Positions 1-8,531 of a stretch of DNA of 52,125 nt are shown here, in pieces. Numbering within the stretch: the stretch's first letter is position 1; every line of letters starts with the position of its first letter. The DNA is from a virus: IMG/VR virus record IMGVR_UViG_3300025087_000091, positions 1 to 52,125 of that record. One strand, given 5' to 3'. The position numbers and the translations under genes were made by a program. The notes under the pieces were generated by a model. That model was not told the origin of the DNA, made no database searches, and saw only the letters and a list, made by a program, of their open reading frames with translations.

Positions 1-37
1 CCCCCCCTACTCCTACACTACCCCCTTAAATATTTTC
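1..37. other. C-rich left edge
   Basis: The first 25 bases are a C-rich run unlike the AT-rich remainder; on the minus strand they give two runs of five and seven G. No gene is visible. Joining the right edge to this edge would put an in-frame TAG directly upstream of the repeat gene that runs off the right end, so the two edges do not join cleanly. This may be a contig-end artefact. Confidence 0.4.
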
Positions 38-418
38 CTAAATTTTTGAATTTATTAATTTCCGGTTAATATTTTTTTCCGAATTCAATTTATTTTGATC
101 TGGTATTGTTATTTGATCGTCTGCATTTAAGTTTAAGGATACTGATTCAATGGTTCCAAACCTACTGAAAAAACACTGCATAAAGGAGATGATATTATCG
201 ATATGAAATTTTTCATTATGCATTCCCTGCAATTTTTCTTCGAGGAAGTCAGAAAGCAACAATGGTTGATTGATATCTATTTTTAATTTTGAAGCGTATA
301 GTATTATTTTGTTTTTATCTCTTTTAGTTGTGCAGATAATAATCCCATTTTTATTTGCTGATTTTTTAATTAATTCATATGTTTTCCCGCTTTGTCTTTT
401 ACCAACGATAATTTCCAT
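38..418 (-). CDS. Small P-loop NTPase-like protein
   Basis: A 126-residue protein opening with a clear Walker A motif, GKRQSGKT at residues 6-13, directly after a hydrophobic beta strand (EIIV). No convincing Walker B or helicase motif follows, so it is much shorter than a usual ATPase and may be a nucleotide kinase-like remnant or a small phage-specific ATPase. The start is supported by an AAGGAGA site a few bases upstream. It is last in a leftward group with the methylase fragment and RNA ligase. Function not recognised beyond nucleotide binding. Confidence 0.6.
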   Translation of the reverse strand: MEIIVGKRQSGKTYELIKKSANKNGIIICTTKRDKNKIILYASKLKIDINQPLLLSDFLEEKLQGMHNEKFHIDNIISFMQCFFSRFGTIESVSLNLNADDQITIPDQNKLNSEKNINRKLINSKI

Positions 419-537
419 ACATTTTCTCCTTCTTAATATAATGATTTAAGGGGTTACCTCTTCTAATTTTACATACTAAAACAGTTTTAATTGATTGAAC
501 TTAATCGGAATATTTTTATTAAACGTATAGACACATT

Positions 538-999
538 CTATAGTTTTAGCACATTGATTCGCTCCATTTCTAACTTCTTGTTTAGACTCAATTTCGAGAA
601 TAATTGAAGCGTGACCAGGTACATTGAATTTTTTCCTTGTTTGGCATAGTTTCTATTTTTATTATTTGTTTTAGCATAACTACCCCATAGCTTACCGGCG
701 AAAGAGCAAGCGAAGCCAACGAATCCGGCGATATGAGGTTCTATGTCCTGATTCTTTTTAGCTAGATAATATTCTTCTTTTGACACATTTTCTGGTGGTA
801 TCCATCCATTTTGAACGGCTTTAAGCATGGCTATCAGATACGGATTTTTATCATTGAGTATTTTATGTTGAATTTTTATAAGTGAAGCTACGTTTACAGC
901 TCCGCAGAACGGTTCTAAGTATAGGGAATAGCCATTTATCGAATTAATCAATTCGGCTATTTGTTTAGCGATTTTACATTTACCGCCTAGGTAACGCAT
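538..999 (-). pseudogene. Truncated Dam-type adenine methylase
   Basis: The first 120 residues look like the N-terminal half of a Dam-family (D12 class) N6-adenine methylase: RYLGGK at 2-7, the SAM-binding EPFCGA at 29-34, and NDKNPYL near 49-55. Family members are about 270 residues and carry a catalytic DPPY motif; here the frame ends after 153 residues and no DPPY is present. After GKNS (about residue 124) the sequence stops resembling Dam. Another frame over the last 150 bases reads as a plausible but unrelated C-terminus (begins NVPGHASIILEIESK, ends at 478). This suggests an internal deletion or frameshift. Probably inactive as a methylase. Confidence 0.6.
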
Positions 1000-1013
1000 T
1001 TATATAATAAATT

Positions 1014-1904
1014 TTATTCAAATTGTGATTCAAGAAGCCTTGTTTTGTACCATTCGGGAAAACCGCAAGTGCAGCCACGAACAACAGAATTTAAAGCCCA
1101 ACGATATAGGAATTCTTTTATTTCCTCTTCGCTGTCTTTAGTTATATCAGCCTTAACTTCTACGATTAATTTACCAATGTCTTTTGGCGAATGTTCAAGT
1201 TGTCCAAGTTCATCGAGGTGTATTACAGCTTTATTCCATCTTGCTTCTGTTTTAAACATTCCGATTAATCGAGCGAGGATATCGTTTTGTTTTGGATTAT
1301 CTTCCCTCCATGTCTTTTTATGCATCTCTTTAAAGGCTTCTGAAACATATTTACCCATTAAAGCTTTCTTATCACGCCCGAAACGAGAATAGTTTTTAAT
1401 GACCACTCCTTCAATTTTTTGACCGCCTAGGCAGGATATACGATCTAGGAATTCGATAATTACTTCTGATTTTTCAATTTTCCCTTGATAGATAACAGGA
1501 ACAATTTCAAGACCAAGCCGCGCAGCTTCATCTTCTTTCTCTTTTCTTGACAGATATTTTTCGTTATCGGTATTGATATCAAAAACGATAACGTTGTGGT
1601 TAGGTGTTCTATCGTAAGCAAGTGTGTTATGTTTAGGTTTATTCAGGCATTCACCTCGATATGTCCACCCATTTTTTAATTCAAGTTGAGAAATAGCATC
1701 AACGGCTTTTTTGAATAGTTTTTCTGGTGCGTCAGTTTCCATTATCTGATTTCTAGAACGAATCATTAACTTTCCGTCGAATCTACCGAAAGAGAATTGT
1801 GAACCATCAACCTTTTCTTCTACTAGAACTTCGTCAAGAAGTAGCTCTGTGATTAATGGATGACCGATTGCGAAAATCGAAGGGTAAGAATGCCAAGAAT
1901 TCAT
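1014..1904 (-). CDS. RNA ligase (Rnl2-like nucleotidyltransferase)
   Basis: A 296-residue ATP-dependent RNA ligase-family protein. Motif I is EEKVDG with the predicted adenylated lysine at K31. Motif III is YRGEC (82-86), IIIa VFDI (107-110), motif IV EGVVIK (165-170) and motif V GKYV with K185. The order and spacing match the RNA_ligase family, which seals nicked RNA through a covalent enzyme-AMP intermediate; in T4 such enzymes repair tRNA cut by host defences. The C-terminal 100 residues are helical and less recognisable. It is the first gene of the leftward left-end group, directly beside the structured spacer. No kinase partner is seen, but a phosphoesterase gene lies 4 kb away. Confidence 0.85.
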   Translation of the reverse strand: MNSWHSYPSIFAIGHPLITELLLDEVLVEEKVDGSQFSFGRFDGKLMIRSRNQIMETDAPEKLFKKAVDAISQLELKNGWTYRGECLNKPKHNTLAYDRTPNHNVIVFDINTDNEKYLSRKEKEDEAARLGLEIVPVIYQGKIEKSEVIIEFLDRISCLGGQKIEGVVIKNYSRFGRDKKALMGKYVSEAFKEMHKKTWREDNPKQNDILARLIGMFKTEARWNKAVIHLDELGQLEHSPKDIGKLIVEVKADITKDSEEEIKEFLYRWALNSVVRGCTCGFPEWYKTRLLESQFE

Positions 1905-1937
1905 ATTTATCTCCTTTTTTAGTTCTTAAATCGTGTC

Positions 1938-2094
1938 TTGCTGGCTCGGTGTGTCTAAGCTGTATTACCAACCGATGGATGGGAACACTTGAAGCAACCA
2001 GCAAAGAACTTACCGATACGGAGTGTTGGTCATCACTTAAATGACGACATGTCATTGAGACAGGTTTTGAAGGATTTAAACTACAACACACCGA
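1938..2094. other. GC-richer spacer with nested inverted repeats
   Basis: This stretch between divergent genes has no credible reading frame but contains several perfect inverted repeats. TCGGTGTGT (1946-1954) pairs with ACACACCGA (2086-2094), TTGCTGG (1938-1944) with CCAGCAA (1998-2004), and ACCAAC (1967-1972) with GTTGGT (2025-2030). ATGAC/GTCAT (2041-2055) and CCG-ATA-CGG (2013-2021) form small hairpins. The first two pairings interleave as in a pseudoknot. The base composition is visibly richer in G+C than its surroundings. Candidates are a structured RNA, or a cos/pac site, which commonly lies beside the terminase gene. Confidence 0.45.
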
Positions 2095-2113
2095 TGAATT
2101 AAATTATAACATA

Positions 2114-2125
2114 AATACCGATAAA
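2114..2125 (+). promoter_or_regulatory. Recurring ATACCGATAA element before terminase
   Basis: AATACCGATAAA stands 18 bases before the terminase start. Near-identical elements precede other late gene blocks at 3505, 6795 and 12613, which suggests a late-promoter or processing element. No Shine-Dalgarno sequence lies between it and the GTG start. Confidence 0.35.
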
Positions 2126-2131
2126 AAAAAA

Positions 2132-3442
2132 GTGAGTAAGACAGCTGATTTAACGAAGATTTTTTATCCTTACCAAAAAGCATTCATAGCTGAGACAGCT
2201 AGATTTGTATTATGGATAGCATCGAGACAGATAGGCAAATCATTTGGTTTGGCAGCCAAGTGTGTTGGTTACGCTATGAAGAAAGAGAACGCGATACTGA
2301 TATCAACTAACCAGCGCAATGCGCAGAGATTAATTACTACGTGCAAGAAGATAATAAAGATATTTGAGATAGCTAGTAAACAGAAGATAGCCTTGGTACG
2401 TGATAATGCTTCGACCATTGAGATTAAGGGTGGAGGAACGATCCAGAGCATTGCTAATAATCCCGATACGGCTGTAGGCGAAAGCGGTCATCTTTTTATA
2501 GATGAAGCAAGCAGGTTCAAGAATTCAGAACAGATTTTAGATGCTGTTATGCCTTTTATTACGAGAAACAATTATTCGATGACGTTAATTAGTACGCCAT
2601 TAGGCAAACGTGGTATGTTTTGGGATTTTTATAATAAGGCATTGAATAACGAAGGTGGCTGGAAGTTACATAAACATACAGTTTATGATGCTATTGAGCA
2701 AGGTTGTCCGATTAATGTTGAAGATATCAGGGCTAATATGGATGAGATATCTTTCAGGCAGAACTATTTATGTGAATTTATTGATGATATTTCCAGTTAT
2801 TTTTCTTATGATCTTATTTTATCGGTAATAAATCACGAACTTTATGACCACGATATTACGGAACTGAAAAAGAAAGACAAGACACCTAAAATCGCTGGTT
2901 ATGATCCAGGCAAGATAATTGATTCAGGAGTATTTACGGTAATCGATAGGGATATTATCAGTCAAAAAGTTAGGTTACTGCACATAAAAGAATTTTTGAG
3001 AATTGATTATTCCGAACAGATATCCTATATCGTAACGGTCATTAAGTCGGCTGGTATAGCTAAATTGTATGTAGATGCTACAGGTGTAGGTGTAAAGATA
3101 GCAGAGGATTTGAAGAGGGAACTTGGAAGTGTAGTAGTTCCGATAACTTACACCAATGCTGTTAAGGAAAGCTTAATAACTGAATTGAAGTTAAGGATGG
3201 AGCGGAGGGAGATAGAAATACCTGATCATTCGAAGCTAATTGATCAATTACATAGGATAGAGCGTACGACAACAGCAAGTGGGTTAGCAAGGTATCAACA
3301 TCAAGTAGGTCAGCACGATGATATTGTTTTTTCGCTTTGCAATGCGGTATCCGGTTTCTCTTTAGGTGCTAGATCGGGAATAAGGTCATTTAGTATCAAG
3401 GACTTTTTCCTTAACAGGACTCGATGCACTGATTTTATTTAA
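2132..3442 (+). CDS. terL: Terminase large subunit
   Basis: A 436-residue DNA-packaging motor with both expected domains. The ATPase domain shows a Walker A-like SRQIGKS (31-37), Walker B LFIDEA (121-126) and the STP coupling motif (154-156). The RNase H-like nuclease domain shows acidic residues in AGYDPG (D258), VDATGVG (D315) and QHDDI (D396, D397). The Mu-like portal and head genes downstream suggest kinship with Mu gp28-type terminases. It opens with GTG and has no obvious ribosome binding site, so the true start could be a little different. No small subunit is seen beside it. It translocates DNA into the prohead and cuts the concatemer. Confidence 0.93.
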   Translation: MSKTADLTKIFYPYQKAFIAETARFVLWIASRQIGKSFGLAAKCVGYAMKKENAILISTNQRNAQRLITTCKKIIKIFEIASKQKIALVRDNASTIEIKGGGTIQSIANNPDTAVGESGHLFIDEASRFKNSEQILDAVMPFITRNNYSMTLISTPLGKRGMFWDFYNKALNNEGGWKLHKHTVYDAIEQGCPINVEDIRANMDEISFRQNYLCEFIDDISSYFSYDLILSVINHELYDHDITELKKKDKTPKIAGYDPGKIIDSGVFTVIDRDIISQKVRLLHIKEFLRIDYSEQISYIVTVIKSAGIAKLYVDATGVGVKIAEDLKRELGSVVVPITYTNAVKESLITELKLRMERREIEIPDHSKLIDQLHRIERTTTASGLARYQHQVGQHDDIVFSLCNAVSGFSLGARSGIRSFSIKDFFLNRTRCTDFI

Positions 3443-3504
3443 TTCAATTTGAGATATTCTTTTGATAACACTAACACCACCACCTAAAAATATTCTAACA
3501 GCAA

Positions 3505-3520
3505 GATATCGATAAATAAA
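3505..3520 (+). promoter_or_regulatory. ATATCGATAAATAAA element before portal gene
   Basis: GATATCGATAAATAAA lies in the 114-base gap between terminase and portal and is a one-base variant of the GAATACCGATAAATAA element at 6795. Position before a gene block suggests regulation. Confidence 0.3.
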
Positions 3521-3556
3521 CCTAGTTTGCGTTAATCGCTTCCAGGAGGACAAATA

Positions 3557-5860
3557 ATGAAATTTTTAGGATACGAAATAAAGAAAACTGCTAAGGAAAC
3601 TGCCAATCCGAAACCCAATACTGAACGAGAATCAACAATAATCACTCCATATCGTCATCAGACTTATAGATTACCAAAGAATCCAGATGATGTAGTTTAT
3701 AAGGATGGCAGTCTAAAATCTTATTATGAGATGTTAGCTGATCCGCAAGTAAAGAATGCTGCTGATTTCAAGAAGAATTTAATTTTAGGTAAAGGCTGGA
3801 AAATAATTAACCCAAAGGATTCTAAGGGCAAAGAGCTAGAAGAATATTCGGAAATTAGGGAATTCATTTATGATTGTTTTACTGATTATTACGCCGGATC
3901 AATAGATGATGATTTTTTCAATATTCTTTCAGCACTGGAATTCGGTTATTCCGTATCCGAAATTGTTTATAGAATCGATAAAGATATGACTAGATTAGAT
4001 TCGATAAAGCAAGTGCCAGCTGATTCAATTGAATTTAATATTGATGAAAAAGGAAATTATATCAATGAGCAGTTAACGCAATGGTCAAGCAAGGGCAAAT
4101 TGACTCTTGATTTAAAGAAATTTGTTATTCTTAGCTGGAACAAAAGGGATGGGAATCCTTATGGTGTAGCAGATTTACGATCCTGTAGAAACGCTTGGTT
4201 TTGTAAGCAGCAAATTCAAAAGTTTTGGAATATTTATCTTGAGCGTTTTGGGATGCCATTTCCAATTATAAAATATAGCAAGTTAACTGATACTACCACA
4301 TTATCAAATATGGAATCAATTTTGACAGCGATACAAGCCGGATCGGCGGCAATAATCCCCGAAGATTTGATGATTGAATTTATCGATGTATCAAGGTCAG
4401 GGCAGGCGGCTTATGATCAAGCAATTCAAAGGCATAACCAAGAAATACTAGTTGCTTTCGGAATCCCTGATCTAATGGGCTTTTCGGGCACTAAGGGCGG
4501 TTCTTATAATTTAGGTGATGTACAAAGCTCCTTAATGATTTCGCAGAATTTGAGGGCGCAAAAGAGCTTTCAAGAGATATTGAACGAGCAATTAATTAAG
4601 CGGTTAGTTGATTATAATTTTACAGGTGTAAAGAAGTATCCCCGAATAGAATTTGAATCGGCGATACAAGATAACGATATCGAGAAAGCCAGAACATATA
4701 TTTTGGCATTGCAGACGGTTACATTTAAGCCTTCGGTAGACGCCATTAATAGACTGCACGAGATGTTGGGGATGCCGGTATCCGAAGATGTTGAAATAAT
4801 TGATAGGCAACTAGGACAGGATGTTGATAAGAATTTAAAGAAAGACGTTCCCGAAGACACCAAAGAAGAAGATGTTAAGCCATTTGCTTATCAATCAGAC
4901 GAAAAAATATTATTTATGGATAGGAACACTGATTTTATAAAAGTTGATAAAGAATTTAGAGAAAAGACTGATAAGGCTATAAGGGTTATTAACAGCTTAT
5001 TAACAAGTTCTAAGTTTTCTTTGTTGGAAAAAATCAGAGCAACTGATTTAAAGAAAAATCCTGATTTTGCTAATAGAATCACAATAGAGAATATGCCTAA
5101 TATCAACACGGCTTTGGAGCGGATGTTATACTCAATTGCACTTGAGGGAATCTCTGACGGAAATACCGAAATTGAAAGGCAAATACCGAAGCGGTTTGAA
5201 TTAGAGTTTTCAAGAGAAGTATTAGTAGAAGATATCGAAAGCGCAATAGAAAAGTTTGCATTGAAAGATATCCCCAAACTAGATTCAGTAAGTGCAAAAG
5301 AGTTCTTGAAGAGTTTCGCTAAAACCAAAGCATTTCAGTTAACAGATGATCTAAAAAATACAATCAAGAAGAAAACCAGGCAAATACTCCTACAGGGTTA
5401 TGACGAAGGTTTAACACCAAAAGAAATAATGTCGGATATTGAAGAGGTCTTTTCACCCTATATTGAGGGAAATATTTTGCCGGATCAAGCAATTGCGCCT
5501 TATAGGCTTGAAAATATCGTAAGAACAAACGCTAACAACCTTTACAACCTTGGAAGGTTAGCAAGCTATGAAGCATCAGCCAGAAGGGGCTTACTGACTC
5601 ACTACCAATATTCTGCGACACTTGATAATAGGACTTCAACCATATGTATGGAACTACACGGAACTGTTATTCCGGCTAATGATGGGGCGATGCTAAACGC
5701 TATTAAGCCAAGCCGTCATTTTAATTGCAGATCGATTTTGATTCCGATTACCAAGTACGAACAGGAAGAGCTAAAGCAGAAAGTTGACGAGGGCATTTTG
5801 AAAACTAAACTGAGTCATCCAAATGATTGGTATGACGGTTTTACATACCAAAAGCGATGA
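3557..5860 (+). CDS. Portal protein fused to Mu gpF-like minor head protein
   Basis: A 767-residue fusion. Roughly residues 30-420 are a Mu gp29/DUF935-type portal protein, which forms the dodecameric ring at the head vertex. The C-terminal part (about 560-767) is a Mu gpF-type head morphogenesis domain, marked by DNRTSTICMELHG (about 688-700) and the following HFNCRS (about 720). In Mu the two are separate neighbouring genes. A hydrophilic, charged linker joins them. An AGGAGG site lies 8-10 bases before the ATG. The stop overlaps the start of the phosphoesterase gene by four bases (ATGA). Confidence 0.92.
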   Translation: MKFLGYEIKKTAKETANPKPNTERESTIITPYRHQTYRLPKNPDDVVYKDGSLKSYYEMLADPQVKNAADFKKNLILGKGWKIINPKDSKGKELEEYSEIREFIYDCFTDYYAGSIDDDFFNILSALEFGYSVSEIVYRIDKDMTRLDSIKQVPADSIEFNIDEKGNYINEQLTQWSSKGKLTLDLKKFVILSWNKRDGNPYGVADLRSCRNAWFCKQQIQKFWNIYLERFGMPFPIIKYSKLTDTTTLSNMESILTAIQAGSAAIIPEDLMIEFIDVSRSGQAAYDQAIQRHNQEILVAFGIPDLMGFSGTKGGSYNLGDVQSSLMISQNLRAQKSFQEILNEQLIKRLVDYNFTGVKKYPRIEFESAIQDNDIEKARTYILALQTVTFKPSVDAINRLHEMLGMPVSEDVEIIDRQLGQDVDKNLKKDVPEDTKEEDVKPFAYQSDEKILFMDRNTDFIKVDKEFREKTDKAIRVINSLLTSSKFSLLEKIRATDLKKNPDFANRITIENMPNINTALERMLYSIALEGISDGNTEIERQIPKRFELEFSREVLVEDIESAIEKFALKDIPKLDSVSAKEFLKSFAKTKAFQLTDDLKNTIKKKTRQILLQGYDEGLTPKEIMSDIEEVFSPYIEGNILPDQAIAPYRLENIVRTNANNLYNLGRLASYEASARRGLLTHYQYSATLDNRTSTICMELHGTVIPANDGAMLNAIKPSRHFNCRSILIPITKYEQEELKQKVDEGILKTKLSHPNDWYDGFTYQKR

Positions 5861-6336
5861 ATTACTGGGTAATTGCAGATACGCATTTTGGTCATGAGAA
5901 AATAAAGCAATCAAATAATAGACCGGATAATTTTGAGGAGTTAATTTTAGAAAATTTAAAAGCCAAAATAAAAAAAGATGATGTATTAATTCATCTAGGT
6001 GATTTTTGTTTAAAAGATGATCTATATTGGCACAAAAGATTTTCAGAGATTGAGTGTAAGAAATGGTTGATTTTGGGCAATCATGATCATAAAACAATGA
6101 GTTGGTATTTAAGTAATGGCTGGGATTTTGTTTGTAGTCATTTCACATTAAAATTATTTGGTGAATATATTTTGTTTTCTCATACTCCGCAGGAAAATAC
6201 GTCTATTATCAATATTCATGGACATTTACACGATTCTAATCACAGAAAAGGTTATCTTCTAACTGAAAAGAATATTTTAGTATTGATAGAAGGAACATTC
6301 GAGCCGTGCTTATTACAAAAAATTATTAAAAAATAA
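5857..6336 (+). CDS. Calcineurin-like metallophosphoesterase
   Basis: A 159-residue protein with the full metal-binding set of the metallophosphoesterase fold: ADTHFGH (7-13), GDF (48-50), GNHD (74-77), SHT near 108 and HGHLH (121-125). Family members hydrolyse phosphomono- or diesters with two metal ions. Small single-domain members are common in phage genomes and the substrate cannot be predicted. It is translationally coupled to the portal fusion by an ATGA overlap, an unusual position within a head module. A role with the RNA ligase in nucleic-acid end repair is possible but unproven. Confidence 0.88.
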   Translation: MNYWVIADTHFGHEKIKQSNNRPDNFEELILENLKAKIKKDDVLIHLGDFCLKDDLYWHKRFSEIECKKWLILGNHDHKTMSWYLSNGWDFVCSHFTLKLFGEYILFSHTPQENTSIINIHGHLHDSNHRKGYLLTEKNILVLIEGTFEPCLLQKIIKK

Positions 6337-6352
6337 AAAGGGGAGGTTTATC

Positions 6353-6742
6353 TTGAACACGCTAACATTCAAGGAACAGGAAGAGATTAATAAAATAGCG
6401 GAATTATTTCGTCATTTATCTGATATTGAAACTTTTATTATCCTTCATAAATCTAAATCAAAATCTAAGACTAAAATTAATCTATACGAGAGAGATAGTT
6501 CAATCCTGATCATATTAACGCTACTTGTGAGATTAAAAAATATTTTAAATATTATTAATAGCAACAACATTGATAATAAAGAAATTGAAGGAATAATAAC
6601 TAAGATGAATAAAATTTTATCATCTAAAAAGATGAAGCTTTTTAAAGTTGTTTTAGAAGAAAACTTTAAGCCGAAAATTTTTGTATTCAACCCTATAAAA
6701 GAAGAATATTATCGTATTAATTTAGATATTATTTTCTGGTAA
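6353..6742 (+). CDS. Hypothetical protein, late region
   Basis: A 129-residue protein of unknown function starting with TTG behind a good GGGGAGG site. It is mostly helical by composition, Lys/Ile rich, with no transmembrane segment or cysteine motif. It closes the first late gene group and is followed by a 144-base gap containing an ATACCGATAA element. Confidence 0.6.
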   Translation: MNTLTFKEQEEINKIAELFRHLSDIETFIILHKSKSKSKTKINLYERDSSILIILTLLVRLKNILNIINSNNIDNKEIEGIITKMNKILSSKKMKLFKVVLEENFKPKIFVFNPIKEEYYRINLDIIFW

Positions 6743-6794
6743 CTATCGCTCTTTAAAAGTTACCTTTTGATCGTAAATAAAAAAACTAAATATT

Positions 6795-6810
6795 GAATAC
6801 CGATAAATAA
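6795..6810 (+). promoter_or_regulatory. ATACCGATAAATAA element
   Basis: GAATACCGATAAATAA lies 92 bases before the next start codon, in a gap without genes. It is the fullest copy of the recurring late-region element also found at 2114, 3505 and 12613. Confidence 0.35.
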
Positions 6811-6886
6811 AACAGCTCTAGCCTTGAGCCCAAACAAAAATCACACAAATAATTGATCTGAAAATTAATTAGAAGGAGGTCTTATA

Positions 6887-7333
6887 ATGGGTCAAGGTAG
6901 AAGTCAATTAAATAATGTTTATATAAGAAATTTAAAGCTAACAGGTGCGTTTGATGTATCAAGCGTAAACTTTAGTGGAGCAGTAGTATTTTCAAGCACA
7001 GCTGCATTTAGTCAAACTATAAATGTCAGTGGAATCTCAACATTAGGTCAAATTCTTGTTGGCGGTGCGGCTGTCTTTTCAAATACAGTGGCAATGTCCA
7101 GCACTTGTTCTATTGCTGGAGCATTAGGCGTTAAGGGAACGATTACCGGCACAGCCGCGGAGTTTAGCACAAGTGTAAAAACGGTTGAGTTATGTGTTAA
7201 AGGCGCAGTTCCAATTACTCATACAGCAGCAGGTTCTATTGGTTCTATTCGTGTAGGAAACGGAACGCTTTACATTTATGGAACATCAGGCTGGTTTGCG
7301 ATAGCCGGTTCTAATACCAGCAACTATGCATAA
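6887..7333 (+). CDS. Repetitive fibre-like virion protein
   Basis: A 148-residue protein built of short Ala/Ser/Gly/Thr-rich beta repeats of the form F-S-x-T-A-x-F and G-T-I-T-G-T-A, with an N-terminal R-N-L-K-L-T-G segment. The style is that of beta-helical or triple-beta fibre shafts, and the same repeat idiom occurs in the tail fibre at 24.7 kb. The strong AGGAGG site fits a highly expressed structural protein. Its place among head genes suggests a head fibre or decoration protein; this is inference. Confidence 0.6.
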   Translation: MGQGRSQLNNVYIRNLKLTGAFDVSSVNFSGAVVFSSTAAFSQTINVSGISTLGQILVGGAAVFSNTVAMSSTCSIAGALGVKGTITGTAAEFSTSVKTVELCVKGAVPITHTAAGSIGSIRVGNGTLYIYGTSGWFAIAGSNTSNYA

Positions 7334-7368
7334 CGATTAATTTACAAAAAAAAGAGAGGAATTTTAAA

Positions 7369-7578
7369 ATGCAAAATATGAATCAACAACAACAAATAAA
7401 TCCGATACAGTTTTCGAATGAGGTATTAATCCAAACACAAAAAAATCTTTTTGCTTTATGCCAGATCATAGAGCAATTAACACAGGAATTAATGAAGCTC
7501 AAGGATTTAAAAGTCAATCCAGCAATGGAGGGTAAATTTGTTGAACCAAATGCTTTTAGTAATGTTAAGAAAATTTAA
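7369..7578 (+). CDS. Small Gln-rich helical protein
   Basis: A 69-residue protein with a glutamine-rich start (MNQQQQ) and a central amphipathic helix, possibly a coiled coil (about residues 17-45). An AGAGAGGA site precedes the ATG. Function unknown; the position among small head-region genes suggests a virion or assembly accessory role. Confidence 0.55.
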   Translation: MQNMNQQQQINPIQFSNEVLIQTQKNLFALCQIIEQLTQELMKLKDLKVNPAMEGKFVEPNAFSNVKKI

Positions 7579-7708
7579 AAAAATTAATGTTAGAAGATTT
7601 GATTTGATTGAATATTATCAGGTATTGAGAAAACCCTTAAAATCGTTTTATATGCCGATAATAATATTTGAGCTTTTCCTAATCTTTTTTGCATTGATTT
7701 CGAGGTGA
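7541..7708 (+). CDS. Small membrane protein
   Basis: About 55 residues, overlapping the previous gene in another frame. The N-terminal half is basic (MLRKFKKINVRR) and the C-terminal half is a single hydrophobic segment ending FFALISR. GGAGGG at 7527-7532 suits the TTG at 7541; in-frame ATG codons at 7550 and 7562 are alternatives. Its stop lies three bases before the next start. Function unknown. Confidence 0.45.
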   Translation: MNQMLLVMLRKFKKINVRRFDLIEYYQVLRKPLKSFYMPIIIFELFLIFFALISR

Positions 7709-7711
7709 AAA

Positions 7712-8035
7712 ATGGCTAAGTTTGAACAAAAAGAAGTTTATACTAGGGCGTTTAATGCCATGCAAATTGGTAAGAATGTAATTAAATCTCAAACTCATAC
7801 CGCTCAAATGTTGACAAGCGTCGTTTGTGATCGAGTTTTATTAACCGCTGATCCAGCGAATACTGATATTGCTTGGCTGGATTTAACTTCAACAGTAGCA
7901 AGCGGGACAGGTTACCCATTGGCGGCAGGTGAATCACTTGATTTAGCTTATAACCTATCTCAAGTAATATATGCAACATCAGAAGGTGGAAGTGCTGTTG
8001 TTCATTTCTTAGCTTTAAAAAAGGTGGTGGAATAA
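7712..8035 (+). CDS. Putative virion protein, tandem paralogue A
   Basis: A 107-residue, beta-rich protein that is clearly paralogous to the next gene. Both share MAK-F at the start, V-V-C-D near residue 37, a T-D-x-x-W-L-x-L segment, SGTGYP in the middle, and an S-x-V-x-x-x-A-L-(K/R)-K-V-V-E end. Head-region proteins of this size and style often decorate capsids or cap fibres. The role is inferred from position only. Stop and next start overlap (TAATG). Confidence 0.6.
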   Translation: MAKFEQKEVYTRAFNAMQIGKNVIKSQTHTAQMLTSVVCDRVLLTADPANTDIAWLDLTSTVASGTGYPLAAGESLDLAYNLSQVIYATSEGGSAVVHFLALKKVVE

Positions 8036-8355
8036 TGGCTAAAAGATTCGATCAAATAGAGATTTTCCCAAAAGGGTACAATACTATAGCAATGGGCGTT
8101 TTGGTAGCTAATAATTCCAGTACAGGCATACTAACAGGCGTTGTATGCGATATGCTGAAATTATATGCTCCCAAGACCAATACTGACACCGTATGGCTAA
8201 ATCTTTCTAACACAGCTAACTCCGGCACTGGTTATCCGATATTTTCCGCTTCATCAATTGATCTTCCTTTCGACAATTCGGATAAGCTTTATATCCAAAG
8301 CCAAGGCGGAAGCTCAGTTGTTAATTATGTCGCTTTAAGAAAGGTAGTTGAATAA
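8035..8355 (+). CDS. Putative virion protein, tandem paralogue B
   Basis: A 106-residue product of a tandem duplication of the preceding gene, diverged to roughly 40 percent identity by eye with the same conserved blocks (VVCD, SGTGYP, ALRKVVE). It is coupled to its neighbours on both sides by stop-start overlaps, so the set should be made in fixed ratio. Function not recognised. Confidence 0.6.
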   Translation: MAKRFDQIEIFPKGYNTIAMGVLVANNSSTGILTGVVCDMLKLYAPKTNTDTVWLNLSNTANSGTGYPIFSASSIDLPFDNSDKLYIQSQGGSSVVNYVALRKVVE

Positions 8356-8531
8356 TGATTATAGAAATCGATTTGCCGGATACTGTAATTTTAGATGCTA
8401 ATGCGCAATTGAGTAAGTACAATTTAGAGCTATCGGAAAAACTAAAAGCAATAGTAAAAGATTACGCATTAGAATATAGGCGTGGTGTTGCTATCGGTAA
8501 TATCGCAATAGATCAGTCAGATTTTAATTAA
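8355..8531 (+). CDS. Small hypothetical protein
   Basis: A 58-residue acidic protein (begins MIIEIDLPDTV, ends DQSDFN) coupled by a one-base stop-start overlap to the upstream paralogue and to the next gene. No motif recognised. The unbroken chain of overlaps supports it as a real gene. Confidence 0.5.
   Translation: MIIEIDLPDTVILDANAQLSKYNLELSEKLKAIVKDYALEYRRGVAIGNIAIDQSDFN

Noticed and set aside
1834-2091. Open frames on both strands across the 1.9-2.1 kb spacer
   Set aside because: Composition is not protein-like, there is no ribosome site, they overlap the RNA ligase gene, and the inverted repeats explain the sequence better.
4604-5328. Minus-strand open frames inside the portal gene
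   Set aside because: Shadows of a well-supported plus-strand gene with no ribosome sites.
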